Shown here piece by piece: positions 35,047 through 44,420 of a stretch of 64,000 nucleotides of DNA; position 1 is the first letter of the stretch, and each line of letters begins with the position of its first letter. The position numbers were made by a program, and so were the translations under genes. This DNA comes from Cupriavidus necator N-1 (GTDB lineage Bacteria; Pseudomonadota; Gammaproteobacteria; Burkholderiales; Burkholderiaceae). The DNA lies in NCBI RefSeq assembly GCF_000219215.1, contig NC_015726.1:3808937-3872936 (forward strand), in the 5' to 3' direction. The notes under the pieces were generated by a model. It was given only the letters and a program-made list of their open reading frames with translations, made no database searches and was not told the DNA's origin.

Positions 35047-36513
35047 TTATTCACCGATGGGCAGCTTCAGCACCGCGCGCACGCCGGTGCCCTGCAGCCC
35101 ATCGCCAAGCTCCACCGTGCCGCCAAACCGCGCCGCCATCTCGCGCGAGATGGCCAGCCCCAGCCCGGAGCCCGGCTCCGCATTGCCCACGCGCCGGTAG
35201 AAGCGCGCGAAGACTTTTTCGCGCTCTTCGGCCGGAATGCCCGGGCCATCGTCTTCCACCACCAGGCAGGCGGTCTGGTCGGCGCGCGTGGCCGACAGCG
35301 TGATGCGGCTGCCGCGCGGCGAGTACTGGATCGCGTTGTGGACCAGGTTGGCCAGCGCCTCGCGCAGCAGCGCGGGGTCGGCGCGCACCGGCAGCTTCAG
35401 CCCTGCCACCGGCTCCCAGCCGAAGTCCTGCTGCTTGCCGCGCGCCAGCGGCAGGTAGTCCAGCGCCACCTGTTCGGCCACGGTGACAGCGTCGATGATG
35501 TCGATGCCATCGGCTTCCTGGGCGGCTTCGCCGTGGTGCTGGCGTACCCGCGCCAGCGCCAGCAGCTGGTTGGTCAGGCGCGCGGCCTGCTCCAGCTGGG
35601 TGACGATGCCGCCCACGGCTTCGCCGGCGGCCTGGCGCGCGGCCTCGGGGTCGGGCGCGCGCAGCTGGCGCTGGGCGTATTCGGCCTGGGTCTTCAGGAT
35701 GGCCAGCGGCGTGCGCAGCTGGTGCGCGGCATCGGCGATGAACTGGGCCTGCGACTGCGCCATTGCCGCCGAGCGCGACACATGCAGGTTGACCGCGTCG
35801 ACCAGCGGGCGCACCTCGGCGGGCACGCGCTCGAACGTAAGCGGTGTCAGGTCGTCCGGCGAACGCGCTTCCACATCGTCGCGCACGCGCGCCAGCGGGC
35901 GCAGCACGTAGGTGACGCCGCCCACCAGGATGCCGGCGCTCAGCAGGATCAGCAGCAGGTCGCGCGCCAGCGCGCTGCGCCAGACCGTACCGATCAGCGT
36001 GGTGCGCGGCTCGGCGGTCTCGGCCACCTGGATGATCACGCGCATGCGCGCATCCGGCCGGTACACCGGCCGCGCCATGGCGGCGATGCGCACGGCCTCG
36101 CCCCGGTATTCGGCGTCGTAGAAGCGCGGCTGGTTGTTGACGAGGTTGCCGGCCGGCAGCGGCAGGTCGTCGTAGCCGGTGACGGTCTCGACCTGGCCGG
36201 CGCGCTCGGTCGACACGCGATAGAAAACATGGGTCTGCGCCGCGGTCTCGAACATCTCCATGGCGGCGTCGGGCAGGGTGAGCTGGACGCTGTCGCCGGC
36301 CATGCCGATGGCATTGTCGATGGCGCGGATCGAGCCATAGAGCGAGCGGTCATAAGCCGTGTTGGCGGCGTCGCGCAGGGTGCCGTAGGTCAGCCAGGTG
36401 TCGATCGCCATCATCGCCGCCAGCGCCGGCACCAGCAGCAACAGCAGTTGCCGGCGCAGGCTGCCGCGGCGCCACAGCAGCACCGGATGGCGCGGCCACA
36501 TCCGCAAGTGCAT
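35047..36513 (-). CDS. Sensor histidine kinase, TctE/QseC-like
   Basis: The 488-residue inner-membrane kinase has TM1 at about 20-40, a periplasmic region (about 45-185), TM2 near 190-210, a HAMP-like linker, HisKA with the phospho-His in DAAHQLRTPLAI, and HATPase_c with NLVHNAIQYSP, DDGPGIP and GSGLGLAI. The order and 2-base spacing behind an OmpR-type regulator match TctE of TctDE, which controls tricarboxylate uptake; tctCBA lies 6 kb away. The name is an inference from type and neighbourhood. Confidence 0.87.
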   Translation of the reverse strand: MHLRMWPRHPVLLWRRGSLRRQLLLLLVPALAAMMAIDTWLTYGTLRDAANTAYDRSLYGSIRAIDNAIGMAGDSVQLTLPDAAMEMFETAAQTHVFYRVSTERAGQVETVTGYDDLPLPAGNLVNNQPRFYDAEYRGEAVRIAAMARPVYRPDARMRVIIQVAETAEPRTTLIGTVWRSALARDLLLILLSAGILVGGVTYVLRPLARVRDDVEARSPDDLTPLTFERVPAEVRPLVDAVNLHVSRSAAMAQSQAQFIADAAHQLRTPLAILKTQAEYAQRQLRAPDPEAARQAAGEAVGGIVTQLEQAARLTNQLLALARVRQHHGEAAQEADGIDIIDAVTVAEQVALDYLPLARGKQQDFGWEPVAGLKLPVRADPALLREALANLVHNAIQYSPRGSRITLSATRADQTACLVVEDDGPGIPAEEREKVFARFYRRVGNAEPGSGLGLAISREMAARFGGTVELGDGLQGTGVRAVLKLPIGE

Positions 36514-36515
36514 GA

Positions 36516-37190
36516 TTAGCGCCCGGCCTCAGGCTCCAGCAAGTAGCCGAAGCCGCGCAGCGTGACGATGGTGACGCCGTGCCCGGCCAGCTTCTTGCGC
36601 AGCCGGTAGACCAGCACCTCGATCGCGTCGGGAGAGACATCGGCGTCGAGCGAGAACACCTTGTCGAGCAGCTGCGCCTTGGTCAGCGGCTGGCCGCTGC
36701 GTGCCAGCAGCGCGCCCAGCAGGGTCGATTCGCGCGGGGTCAGCGCCAGCGGAGCGCCGTCCAGCGTGAAGCTGCGGGTCTCGCCGTCAAACACCAGCGT
36801 GCCGCACTGCAGGCGCGGATGCGCGCGCCCGCGGCTGCGCCGGATCAGCGCCAGCAGCCGCGCTTCCAGCTCGGCAATGGCAAAAGGCTTGGGCAGGTAG
36901 TCGTCGGCGCCCAGGTTCAGGCCGCGCACGCGTTCGTCCAGCGTGTCCTGCGCAGTCAGGATCAGCACGGGGGTGCGGTCGTCGCGCCCGCGCATGGACT
37001 TGAGCACGGCCAGCCCGTCCTTGCCGGGCAGGCGCAGGTCGAGCAGCACCGCGTCGTATTCCTCCGCCTGCAGGCGGGCCTCGGCCTGCAGCCCGTCGGC
37101 GACGTGCTCGATCACAAAGCCGCCCTGCTCCAGCGCGCGGGCGACCCAGCGTGCCAGTTCGATTTCATCCTCCACCAGCAGGATGCGCAT
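36516..37190 (-). CDS. OmpR/PhoB-type response regulator, TctD-like
   Basis: The 224-residue regulator has a receiver domain (MRILLVEDEIELARW; acceptor Asp in DAVLLDLRLPG; YLPKPF lysine) and a winged-helix effector (LALTPRESTLLGALLARSGQ; DVSPDAIEVLVYRLRKKL). Its stop is 2 bases from the kinase ATG, so the pair is co-transcribed. The likely target is tctCBA or the divergent binding-protein gene at 37382. ATG 37190 is chosen because residue 1 begins the receiver strand; longer in-frame starts have no similarity. Confidence 0.9.
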   Translation of the reverse strand: MRILLVEDEIELARWVARALEQGGFVIEHVADGLQAEARLQAEEYDAVLLDLRLPGKDGLAVLKSMRGRDDRTPVLILTAQDTLDERVRGLNLGADDYLPKPFAIAELEARLLALIRRSRGRAHPRLQCGTLVFDGETRSFTLDGAPLALTPRESTLLGALLARSGQPLTKAQLLDKVFSLDADVSPDAIEVLVYRLRKKLAGHGVTIVTLRGFGYLLEPEAGR

Positions 37191-37295
37191 GCCGGTCTCC
37201 TCCTCTGCCGGTTTGGTCCATATTTCGGTTGCGGCGGCGGAAAACGTCCGGATAACAGGGGGCTGCACCGATGGAGCGCGCCCGCCGCGGGCGCC

Positions 37296-37301
37296 TATAA
37301 T
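37296..37301 (+). promoter_or_regulatory. Consensus -10 box between the TctD-like and solute-binding genes
   Basis: TATAAT on the plus strand, 80 bases before GTG 37382. No convincing -35 is seen 16-18 bases upstream, which fits a regulated promoter. Confidence 0.35.
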
Positions 37302-37381
37302 ACCCCCGCCCCGCTGGTCCCGGCGCGGGTTGTCCGCGCGCCCGCTCCCTTCCACAGGCAGTTCTTCCGTTTGCGACCACC

Positions 37382-38581
37382 GTGCCCACGCGTCCACCCC
37401 CGCCGTCCCTGCTATGCGCTTGTGAGCCGCCTGCCTCGGCGCAGCGCCGCCGCCTGCTGGGCGCGTCGCTGCTGGCCGGCGCCACTTTGCCGGCCGCATG
37501 GCCCCTTCATGCCCAGTCTAGGCCGCCGGCGCCGCCGCCGGGGTATCCGTCCGGGTATGACGCCACCATCGCCGGCGCCATGCGCGAAGGCATGGTCACG
37601 GTCTATGCATCGACCGACCTGAAAGTGGCGCAGCCGCTGATCGCCGCGTTCGAGGCGCGCTACCCGGGCATCCGCGTGCACTACCAGGATCTCAACACGA
37701 TCGATCTGAACCAGCGCTTCCTGGCCGAGACCGCGGCGCTGGGCGGCAAGCGGCCCGCGCCCGATGCGGCCTTTGCCGACGTGCTGTGGAGCACGGCGAT
37801 GGACCTGCAGATCAAGCTGGTCAACGACGGCCATGCGCAGCGCTACGCCTCGCCCGAGCGCGCCGGCCTGCCCGGCTGGGCGGTATGGCGCGACGAGGCC
37901 TGGGGCACCACTTTCGAGCCCGCGGTGATTGTCTACAACCGCTACCACCTGGCCGGCATGCGCCCGCCGCGCAGCCGCAGCGGGCTGGCGCGGCTGCTGC
38001 AGGAACACGCGCCGCGCTGGCATGGCAAGGTGGTGACCTATGACGTGGAGCGCTCGGGCGTGGGCTACCTGCTGGCGCAGCAGGACGCGCGCATGGGCAG
38101 TGAGTTCTGGTACCTGGCGCAGGCGCTGGGGCGCGCCGGGGTGCAACTGTCGGCGTCCACGGCCGAGATGATCGAGCGCATCGCCAGCGGCGAGCTGGTG
38201 ATGGGCTACAACCTGCTGGGTTCGTACGCGCTGTCGCTGATGGAGCGCGGCGCGGCCATCGACGTGATCGCCCCGCGCGACTACACGCTGGTGATGTCGC
38301 GGGTGGCCTTTATTGCCCGGCGCGCGCCTCGGCCCAATGCGGCGCGGCTGTGGCTGGACTACCTGCTCTCGCGCGAGGGCCAGGCGCTGCTGGCCAAGTC
38401 CACCTCGCAGCTCTATACCATCCGCACCGATACCGACAGCGTACACACCGCGGCGGCATTGTCGGAGCGGCTGGGCTACGCGCTCAAGCCGATCAGCGTC
38501 GGCCCGGGCCTGCTGGCCGCGCAGGACGCGATGCGCAAGCGCGCCTTCCTGGCGCGCTGGCGCGAGGCCATGCGCGGCTAA
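37382..38581 (+). CDS. Periplasmic ABC-type solute-binding protein (iron/2-oxoacid type)
   Basis: The 399-residue protein starts with GTG 37382, the only start codon ahead of a signal sequence that has an RRRLLGASLLAG core ending in PLHAQS (about 20-45), resembling a Tat or Sec signal. The mature part resembles AfuA/FbpA-class receptors (VTVYASTDLKVAQPLIAAFE, LWSTAMDLQIKLV, YTLVMSRVAFIARRAP). No ABC permease genes are adjacent, so it may be an orphan receptor or work with TctDE-type sensing. It is divergent from the tctDE-like pair. Confidence 0.83.
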   Translation: MPTRPPPPSLLCACEPPASAQRRRLLGASLLAGATLPAAWPLHAQSRPPAPPPGYPSGYDATIAGAMREGMVTVYASTDLKVAQPLIAAFEARYPGIRVHYQDLNTIDLNQRFLAETAALGGKRPAPDAAFADVLWSTAMDLQIKLVNDGHAQRYASPERAGLPGWAVWRDEAWGTTFEPAVIVYNRYHLAGMRPPRSRSGLARLLQEHAPRWHGKVVTYDVERSGVGYLLAQQDARMGSEFWYLAQALGRAGVQLSASTAEMIERIASGELVMGYNLLGSYALSLMERGAAIDVIAPRDYTLVMSRVAFIARRAPRPNAARLWLDYLLSREGQALLAKSTSQLYTIRTDTDSVHTAAALSERLGYALKPISVGPGLLAAQDAMRKRAFLARWREAMRG

Positions 38582-38590
38582 GCGCGGCGC

Positions 38591-39334
38591 TCAGGGCACC
38601 AGGTCGCCGGTTTCGAGCCCGCCGGGTTGGGCGTTCGGGCAGGCCTGCTGGCACAGCGTGGACAGTTCCCGGTCCAGCGCCGCCATCGGGCGCGGCACGT
38701 AGCCGTGGCGCAGCGCCGGTGAGAACTTCAGGGTATCGATAAAGGCGTCGGACATGCGCTCGGCGTTGGCGTCGAGGTCGAAGTCCTGGGGCGAGAACAG
38801 CCAGTGCGCCAGCACCCCGCCGATGGCGGCATGGAAGGCGTTGACGGCCAGGTCCAGGTCCAGGTCGGCGGGCAGCTGGCCGCGCTCCAGGGCCAAGCGC
38901 AGGTGTTCGCGCATCTTGATCAGGCCGTCCTGGTGCGACTGGCGCTGGCGCTCGAAGATGGCGCCGTTGTCCTGCACCATTTCACACTTGTGGAAGATGA
39001 TCTCGAACACCCGGCGCCAGCGCGGGTTGATCACGGTCTGGCGCATCACATAGGCGCAGATGTCGCGGATGCCGCCCAGCGGGTCTTCCTGGCGCGCGAG
39101 CCGCTCGGGGTCGCACAGCGCTTCCACGGGCAGGTTGACGCGGTCGCACATGGCGGCGAACACATCGCTCTTGTTCTTGAAGTGCCAGTAGATCGCGCCG
39201 CGCGTGACACCCGCCGCCTCGGCGATGTCGGCCAGCGACGGGCGTGCCACGCCGCGGGCGTGGAACACGGCTTCGGCCGCGTCGAGAATCCGGTGGCGCG
39301 TTTCAAGCGCCTCTTCCTTGGTACGTCTGACCAT
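38591..39334 (-). CDS. TetR/AcrR-family repressor of the RND efflux operon
   Basis: The 247-residue protein has the TetR N-terminal helix-turn-helix (ILDAAEAVFHARGVA; SLADIAEAAGVTRGAIYWHF) closely resembling AcrR/TtgR/MexZ, and a variable ligand-binding C-terminal domain. ATG 39334 (MVRRTKEEA) gives the typical N-terminus; an in-frame Met at 39358 is possible. It is divergent from the RND operon (39950-45908) across a 615-base gap with a palindrome closely matching the E. coli AcrR box, so it very likely represses the pump and is released by its ligand. Confidence 0.9.
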   Translation of the reverse strand: MVRRTKEEALETRHRILDAAEAVFHARGVARPSLADIAEAAGVTRGAIYWHFKNKSDVFAAMCDRVNLPVEALCDPERLARQEDPLGGIRDICAYVMRQTVINPRWRRVFEIIFHKCEMVQDNGAIFERQRQSHQDGLIKMREHLRLALERGQLPADLDLDLAVNAFHAAIGGVLAHWLFSPQDFDLDANAERMSDAFIDTLKFSPALRHGYVPRPMAALDRELSTLCQQACPNAQPGGLETGDLVP

Positions 39335-39537
39335 TTTTGTCTCTGGTGCCGGCGGCATGACGCGATGGAGCCGTCATGGCCAGCCTTGTTGGTTCTCCCT
39401 GGTGCGGCCGCTGAGGCAGCCGCACGGGCCGGCGCATGCGCCGGCGGGTCGTTGTCGTCACATGCCAAAGTGCTTGCAGCCTGCGAGCCGACACGACGGC
39501 GCGCATCCTAACCTGAGCCGGCGGTTTGCGCCGTGAT

Positions 39538-39563
39538 TCCGAACGGGTAGGACGCAATTCGGA
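39538..39563. promoter_or_regulatory. Inverted repeat upstream of the repressor gene
   Basis: TCCGAA - 14 bases - TTCGGA lies about 200 bases upstream of the repressor start. It is a weak candidate for a second regulatory site. Confidence 0.25.
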
Positions 39564-39655
39564 CCGATCGGTTGGGTTTGACCGGGCTCGGGACCCGTAT
39601 TGCCGCGGCCCCGCGGCGCCGGTTGTGCGCCGAAAGGCCCTTCTGCAACATCAAC

Positions 39656-39685
39656 TTAACATACATGCTTGAATGTATATATAAT
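39656..39685 (+). promoter_or_regulatory. Efflux operon promoter with AcrR-box-like operator
   Basis: TTAACA (39656-39661) and TATAAT (39680-39685) are 18 bases apart. Between them, at 39658-39681, lies a palindrome (ATACAT - 6 bases - ATGTAT core) that matches 19 of 24 positions of the E. coli acrAB operator as I remember it. Repressor binding would block the polymerase site. Transcription would give a leader of about 255 bases before ATG 39950. Confidence 0.65.
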
Positions 39686-39949
39686 ACGCGCTTGCCCGGC
39701 GTTCGGCCAGCCGCCTTCTGTGACATACCCAGCACAGCTGGCAATCCCTGCCGCAGGCCAGCCGGTCATGAATCCAGTCGTTACATAAAAGTCACCGTTC
39801 GTCGCATTTGACATTGCGACGCCGCGATTTGTGGCTAGCATCACGCTTTTGTCCGCCGCAAACCGTGCGGCGTGCTGTGTCGTTTCCGTTTGTCGGATGA
39901 CAGGTCGGGACGATGCGGCAGATCTCAAATTGCCATCATGGGGTTATCG

Positions 39950-41200
39950 ATGAGGAAGTCCCAACGTATCCGTTGCGTTGCAGCCTATGCACTAGCGGCG
40001 CTGTCTGCCGTGGCGCTTGTTGCCTGTGGCGACAAGAAGGCCGAAGGCGGCCCCCCGCCCCCGCCGGAAGTGGGTGTGGTGACCGTGACGCCGTCGCCGG
40101 TCGCCGTCGTCAATGAACTGCCGGGCCGCCTGGAAGGCATCCGCACGGCCGAAGTGCGTGCTCGCGTCGAAGGCATCGTGCTGTCGCGCAACTACACCGA
40201 AGGCGGCGAAGTGAAGGCCGGCCAGGTGATGTTCCGCATCGACCCGGCGCCCTACCAGGCCACGCTGGCTTCGGCCCAGGCCGCGCTGCAGCGCGCCGAG
40301 GCCAACGCCGTGTCGGCGCGCCTGAAGGCCGAGCGCTACAAGCCCCTGGTGGCCGTCAACGCGGTCAGCAAGCAGGAGTACGACGACGCCGTGGCCTCCG
40401 CCGGCCAGGCCAATGCCGACGTGGCCTCGGCCAAGGCGGCGGTGCGCACCGCCCAGATCAACCTGGGCTACACCACCGTGACCGCACCGATCAGCGGCCG
40501 TGCCGGCCGCGCGCTGGTGACCGAGGGCGCGCTGGTGGGCAAGGGCGAGGCGACCAAGCTGGCGCTGGTGGAGCAGGTCGACCCGATGTGGGTCACCTTC
40601 ACCCAGCCGGCTTCGGAAGTCACGCGCCTGCGCCGCGCCATCGAGTCCGGCATGGTCAAGGGCATGAACGGCGGCGCCAAAGTGCACCTGTACGTCGAAG
40701 ACGGCCGCGAGTACGAACAGACCGGCAAGCTGCTGTTCTCTGACATGACCGTAGACCCGACCACCGGCGCGATCACGCTGCGCGCGCAGTTCCCCAACCC
40801 GAAGCGCGAGCTGCTCTCGGGCACCTTCGTGCGCGTGAAGATCGAGCAGGGCGTGGATGAGAACGCACTGACCGTGCCGCAGCGGGCGCTGATCCGTGGC
40901 GCGCAGGGTGCCAGCGTGATGGTGGTGGGTACGGACGGGAATGTCGCGGCGGTGCCGGTCAAGGCGCCGCAGGCCATTGGCGACAGCTGGGTGGTGACCG
41001 AAGGCCTGAAGGGCGGCGAGAAGGTGATCGTCGAGGGCCTGCAGAAGATCAAGGTCGGTGCGCCGGCCAGGGCCGTGCCGTTCAAGCCGGCCGGGGCCTC
41101 GGCACCGGCCGCGGCGACGGCCTCCGCCCCGGCGACGCCGGCCTCGGCCCCCAAGGCCGAGAGCCAGCAGCAAGCCAAGTCTGACGCCAAGCAAGGCTGA
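39950..41200 (+). CDS. RND efflux periplasmic adaptor, AcrA/MexA-like lipoprotein
   Basis: The 416-residue adaptor has a lipoprotein signal (lipobox VALVAC, Cys about 24), barrel-sandwich halves ([36 protein letters not shown]), an alpha-hairpin between them and beta-barrel plus membrane-proximal domains ending in an Ala/Pro-rich tail. It couples the AcrB-like pump to the outer-membrane channel. Starts ATG 39938 and 39950 are both possible; the second begins the signal. It heads the adaptor-pump-channel operon. Confidence 0.93.
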   Translation: MRKSQRIRCVAAYALAALSAVALVACGDKKAEGGPPPPPEVGVVTVTPSPVAVVNELPGRLEGIRTAEVRARVEGIVLSRNYTEGGEVKAGQVMFRIDPAPYQATLASAQAALQRAEANAVSARLKAERYKPLVAVNAVSKQEYDDAVASAGQANADVASAKAAVRTAQINLGYTTVTAPISGRAGRALVTEGALVGKGEATKLALVEQVDPMWVTFTQPASEVTRLRRAIESGMVKGMNGGAKVHLYVEDGREYEQTGKLLFSDMTVDPTTGAITLRAQFPNPKRELLSGTFVRVKIEQGVDENALTVPQRALIRGAQGASVMVVGTDGNVAAVPVKAPQAIGDSWVVTEGLKGGEKVIVEGLQKIKVGAPARAVPFKPAGASAPAAATASAPATPASAPKAESQQQAKSDAKQG

Positions 41201-41265
41201 ACCCTGCCGTACCACCAATACGGCAAATAACGGCTAGACCGCTAGACCAAGAGGGAGCCAGTTTT

Positions 41266-44200
41266 ATGGCCAAGTTTTTTATCGACCGGCCGGTGTTCGC
41301 GTGGGTGCTCGCGCTGATCATCGTGCTGGGCGGCATATTGGCGATCCTGCAGTTGCCGATCGCGCAATATCCGAACATCGCCCCGCCGACGATCTCGGTC
41401 ACCGCCACCTACCCGGGTGCGTCGGCCAAGACGCTGGAGGATTCCGTCACCTCGGTGATCGAGCAGGAGCTTAACGGCGCCCCTAACCTGCTCTACTACA
41501 ACTCCACCAGCGAGTCGTCCGGCCTGGCGAGCATCACCATCGCCTTCGCGCCGGGGTCGAACGTCGACCTGAACTCGGTCGAAGTGCAGAACCGCCTCAA
41601 GCGCGTGGAAGCGCGCCTGCCGGCTGAAGTGCGCCAGCAGGGCGTGCGCGTGGACAAGGCCGGGAACAACTACATGATGTTCCTGACCGTGTCGTCCAAG
41701 TCCGGCACGGCTGATGCGATCCAGCTCGGCAACTATGTCTCGGCGCAGGTGATCGACTCGATCCGCCGCGTGCCGGGCGTGGGCCAGGCCGACCTGTTCG
41801 GCACCGAGTACGCCATGCGGATCTGGCTGGACCCGGCCAAGCTGACCGGCTACAACCTGACCCCGACCGACGTCACCGCCGCGGTGGGCGAGCAGAACAT
41901 CCAGGTCGCCGTGGGCGAGCTGGGCGGCACGCCCTCGCCCAAGGGCACCGAGCTCAACGCCACCGTCACCACCGAAAGCCGCCTGACCACGCCGGAGCAG
42001 TTCGGCAACATCCTGCTGCGCACCAACCCGGATGGGTCGTCGGTGCGTATCAAGGACGTGGGCCGCGTGGAGCTGGGCGGCGCCGACTACTCGACGCTGG
42101 CCCGCACCAACGGCAAGCCGTCGGCGGCCATCGCCATCAAGCTGGCCCCGACCGGCAACGCGCTGGCCACGGCCACCGCGGTGCGCGCCAAGATGGAAGA
42201 GCTGTCCAAGACCTTCCCGGCGGACTACCAGTACTCGGTGCCTTACGACACCTCGGCCTTCGTCAAGATCTCCATCGAGGAAGTGATCAAGACGCTGCTG
42301 GAAGCCGTGGTGCTGGTGTTCCTGGTGATGTACCTGTTCCTGCAGAACTTCCGCGCCACGCTGATCCCGACCCTGGTGGTGCCGATCGCGCTGCTGGGCA
42401 CGTTCGGCGCGCTGCTGGCGTTCGGCTTCTCGATCAACGTGCTGACCATGTTCGGCATGGTGCTGGCCATCGGTATCCTGGTGGACGATGCCATCGTGGT
42501 GGTCGAGAACGTCGAGCGGATCATGAGCGAGGAAGGACTCTCGCCACGTGAAGCCACGCGCAAGGCCATGGGCCAGATCACCGGCGCCATCATTGGCATC
42601 ACGCTGGTGCTGACCGCGGTGTTCATCCCGATGGCGTTCTTCTCGGGCTCGGTGGGCAACATCTATCGCCAGTTCTCGCTGTCGCTGATCTCGTCGATGG
42701 CGTTCTCGGCGCTGCTGGCGCTGACGCTGACCCCGGCACTGTGCGCGACGCTGCTCAAGCCCGTCGAAGCCGGCCATCATCATGAGAAGACGGGCTTCTT
42801 CGGCTGGTTCAACCGCACCTTCGCGCGCGCGTCGACCAGCTACCAGGGCGTGGTGGCGCGCATCCTCAAGCGCACCGGCCGCTACCTGATCATCTACGCG
42901 GTCATCATCGTCGGCGTGGTGGTGCTGTTCAAGCGCCTGCCGTCGTCGTTCCTGCCCGACGAAGACCAGGGCTACATGATCACCGTGGTGCAGCTGCCCA
43001 ACGGCGCGACCCAGGACCGTACCATCGGCGTGCTCAAGCAGATCGAGGACTACTACCTGCAGAAGGAAAGCAAGGTGGTGGACCAGATGATCACGGTGGC
43101 GGGCTTCTCCTTCTTCGGGCGCGGCCAGAACGGCGGTATCGCGTTCGTACGCCTGAAGGACTGGAAGGAACGCACCGGCGCCGGCGAGACCGCGCAGGCG
43201 CTGGTCGGCCGTGCCTTCGGCGCGCTCTCGTTCATCAAGGACGCGATCATCTTCCCGCTCAACCCGCCGGCGATTTCCGAGCTGGGCAACTCCTCGGGCT
43301 TTGACTTCCGCCTGCAGGACCGCACCGGCCAGGGCCACGCCAAGCTGATGGAAGCGCGCAACATGATGCTCGGCATGGCGGCCAAGAGCCCGGTGCTGAT
43401 GGGCGTGCGCCCGGAAGGCCAGGAAGACGCGCCGCAGCTGCAGATCGACATCGACCGCGAGAAGGCCAAGGCGCTCGGCGTCACGGTGGCCAGCATCAAC
43501 TCGACGCTGTCGATTGCGTTCGGCTCCAACTACGTCAACGACTTCATCTATGAAGGCCGGGTGCGCAAGGTGATCGTGCAGGCAGAAGGCTCAGACCGCC
43601 GCCTGCCGGACGACCTGACCAAGCTGCGCGTGCGCAACAGCAACGGCGACATGGTGGCGTTTGCCGCGTTCGCGACCTCCAAGTGGGTGATGGGCTCGCC
43701 GCGCCTGGAGCGCTACAACGGCATGCCGGCGGTGAAGCTGGCGGGCCAGGCCGCGCCGGGCCGCAGTACCGGTGAAGCCATGCGCGTGATGGAAGAGAAC
43801 TTCGCCAAGCTGCCGCCGGGCTTCGGCTTCGAGTGGTCCGGCCAGTCTTATGAAGAACGCCTGGCCGGCTCGCAGGAACCGATCCTGTACACGCTGTCGC
43901 TGATCATCGTGTTCCTGTGCCTGGCCGCGCTGTATGAAAGCTGGTCGATCCCGTTCTCGGTGCTGCTGGTGGTGCCGCTGGGCGTGCTGGGTGCGCTGCT
44001 CGGCGTGACGCTGCGCGGCATGCCCAACGACGTGTACTTCAAGGTGGGCCTGATCGCGACGATCGGCCTGTCGGCGAAGAACGCCATCCTGATCGTGGAA
44101 TTCGCCAAGGACCTGCAGGCGCAGGGCAAGGGCCTGATCGAAGCCACGCTGGAAGCGGTGCACCTGCGTTTCCGACCGATCCTGATGACGTCGATGGCGT

Positions 44201-44418
44201 TCATCCTGGGCGTGCTGCCGCTGGCGATCGCCACCGGCGCGGGCTCGGGCAGCCAGCGCGCCATCGGTACCGGCGTGATGGGCGGGATGATCACGGCCAC
44301 GGTGCTGGCGATCTTCCTGGTGCCGGTCTTCTTCGTCGTGGTGCGCAAGCGCTTCAAGGGCAGTGCACGCCAGCGCATGCTGGACCAGAAGTGGCACGAG
44401 CCGAAAGAGGAAATCTGA
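41266..44418 (+). CDS. RND multidrug efflux pump, AcrB/MexB-like
   Basis: The 1050-residue HAE1-type pump is a homotrimeric drug/proton antiporter of the inner membrane. It begins [13 protein letters not shown], has the porter domain, the proton-relay Asp pair in [17 protein letters not shown], and the second TM bundle with [16 protein letters not shown]. Length and order match AcrB/MexB. It starts at ATG 41266 behind AAGAGGGAG, 65 bases after the adaptor gene, and is followed 2 bases later by the channel gene. A typical AcrB-like pump exports antibiotics, dyes and solvents; substrates here are unknown. Confidence 0.95.
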   Translation: MAKFFIDRPVFAWVLALIIVLGGILAILQLPIAQYPNIAPPTISVTATYPGASAKTLEDSVTSVIEQELNGAPNLLYYNSTSESSGLASITIAFAPGSNVDLNSVEVQNRLKRVEARLPAEVRQQGVRVDKAGNNYMMFLTVSSKSGTADAIQLGNYVSAQVIDSIRRVPGVGQADLFGTEYAMRIWLDPAKLTGYNLTPTDVTAAVGEQNIQVAVGELGGTPSPKGTELNATVTTESRLTTPEQFGNILLRTNPDGSSVRIKDVGRVELGGADYSTLARTNGKPSAAIAIKLAPTGNALATATAVRAKMEELSKTFPADYQYSVPYDTSAFVKISIEEVIKTLLEAVVLVFLVMYLFLQNFRATLIPTLVVPIALLGTFGALLAFGFSINVLTMFGMVLAIGILVDDAIVVVENVERIMSEEGLSPREATRKAMGQITGAIIGITLVLTAVFIPMAFFSGSVGNIYRQFSLSLISSMAFSALLALTLTPALCATLLKPVEAGHHHEKTGFFGWFNRTFARASTSYQGVVARILKRTGRYLIIYAVIIVGVVVLFKRLPSSFLPDEDQGYMITVVQLPNGATQDRTIGVLKQIEDYYLQKESKVVDQMITVAGFSFFGRGQNGGIAFVRLKDWKERTGAGETAQALVGRAFGALSFIKDAIIFPLNPPAISELGNSSGFDFRLQDRTGQGHAKLMEARNMMLGMAAKSPVLMGVRPEGQEDAPQLQIDIDREKAKALGVTVASINSTLSIAFGSNYVNDFIYEGRVRKVIVQAEGSDRRLPDDLTKLRVRNSNGDMVAFAAFATSKWVMGSPRLERYNGMPAVKLAGQAAPGRSTGEAMRVMEENFAKLPPGFGFEWSGQSYEERLAGSQEPILYTLSLIIVFLCLAALYESWSIPFSVLLVVPLGVLGALLGVTLRGMPNDVYFKVGLIATIGLSAKNAILIVEFAKDLQAQGKGLIEATLEAVHLRFRPILMTSMAFILGVLPLAIATGAGSGSQRAIGTGVMGGMITATVLAIFLVPVFFVVVRKRFKGSARQRMLDQKWHEPKEEI

Positions 44419-44420
44419 AT

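Noticed and set aside
41242..43338. 698-codon minus-strand frame opposite the AcrB-like pump
   Set aside because: Antisense shadow with a biased His/Arg/Gln composition.
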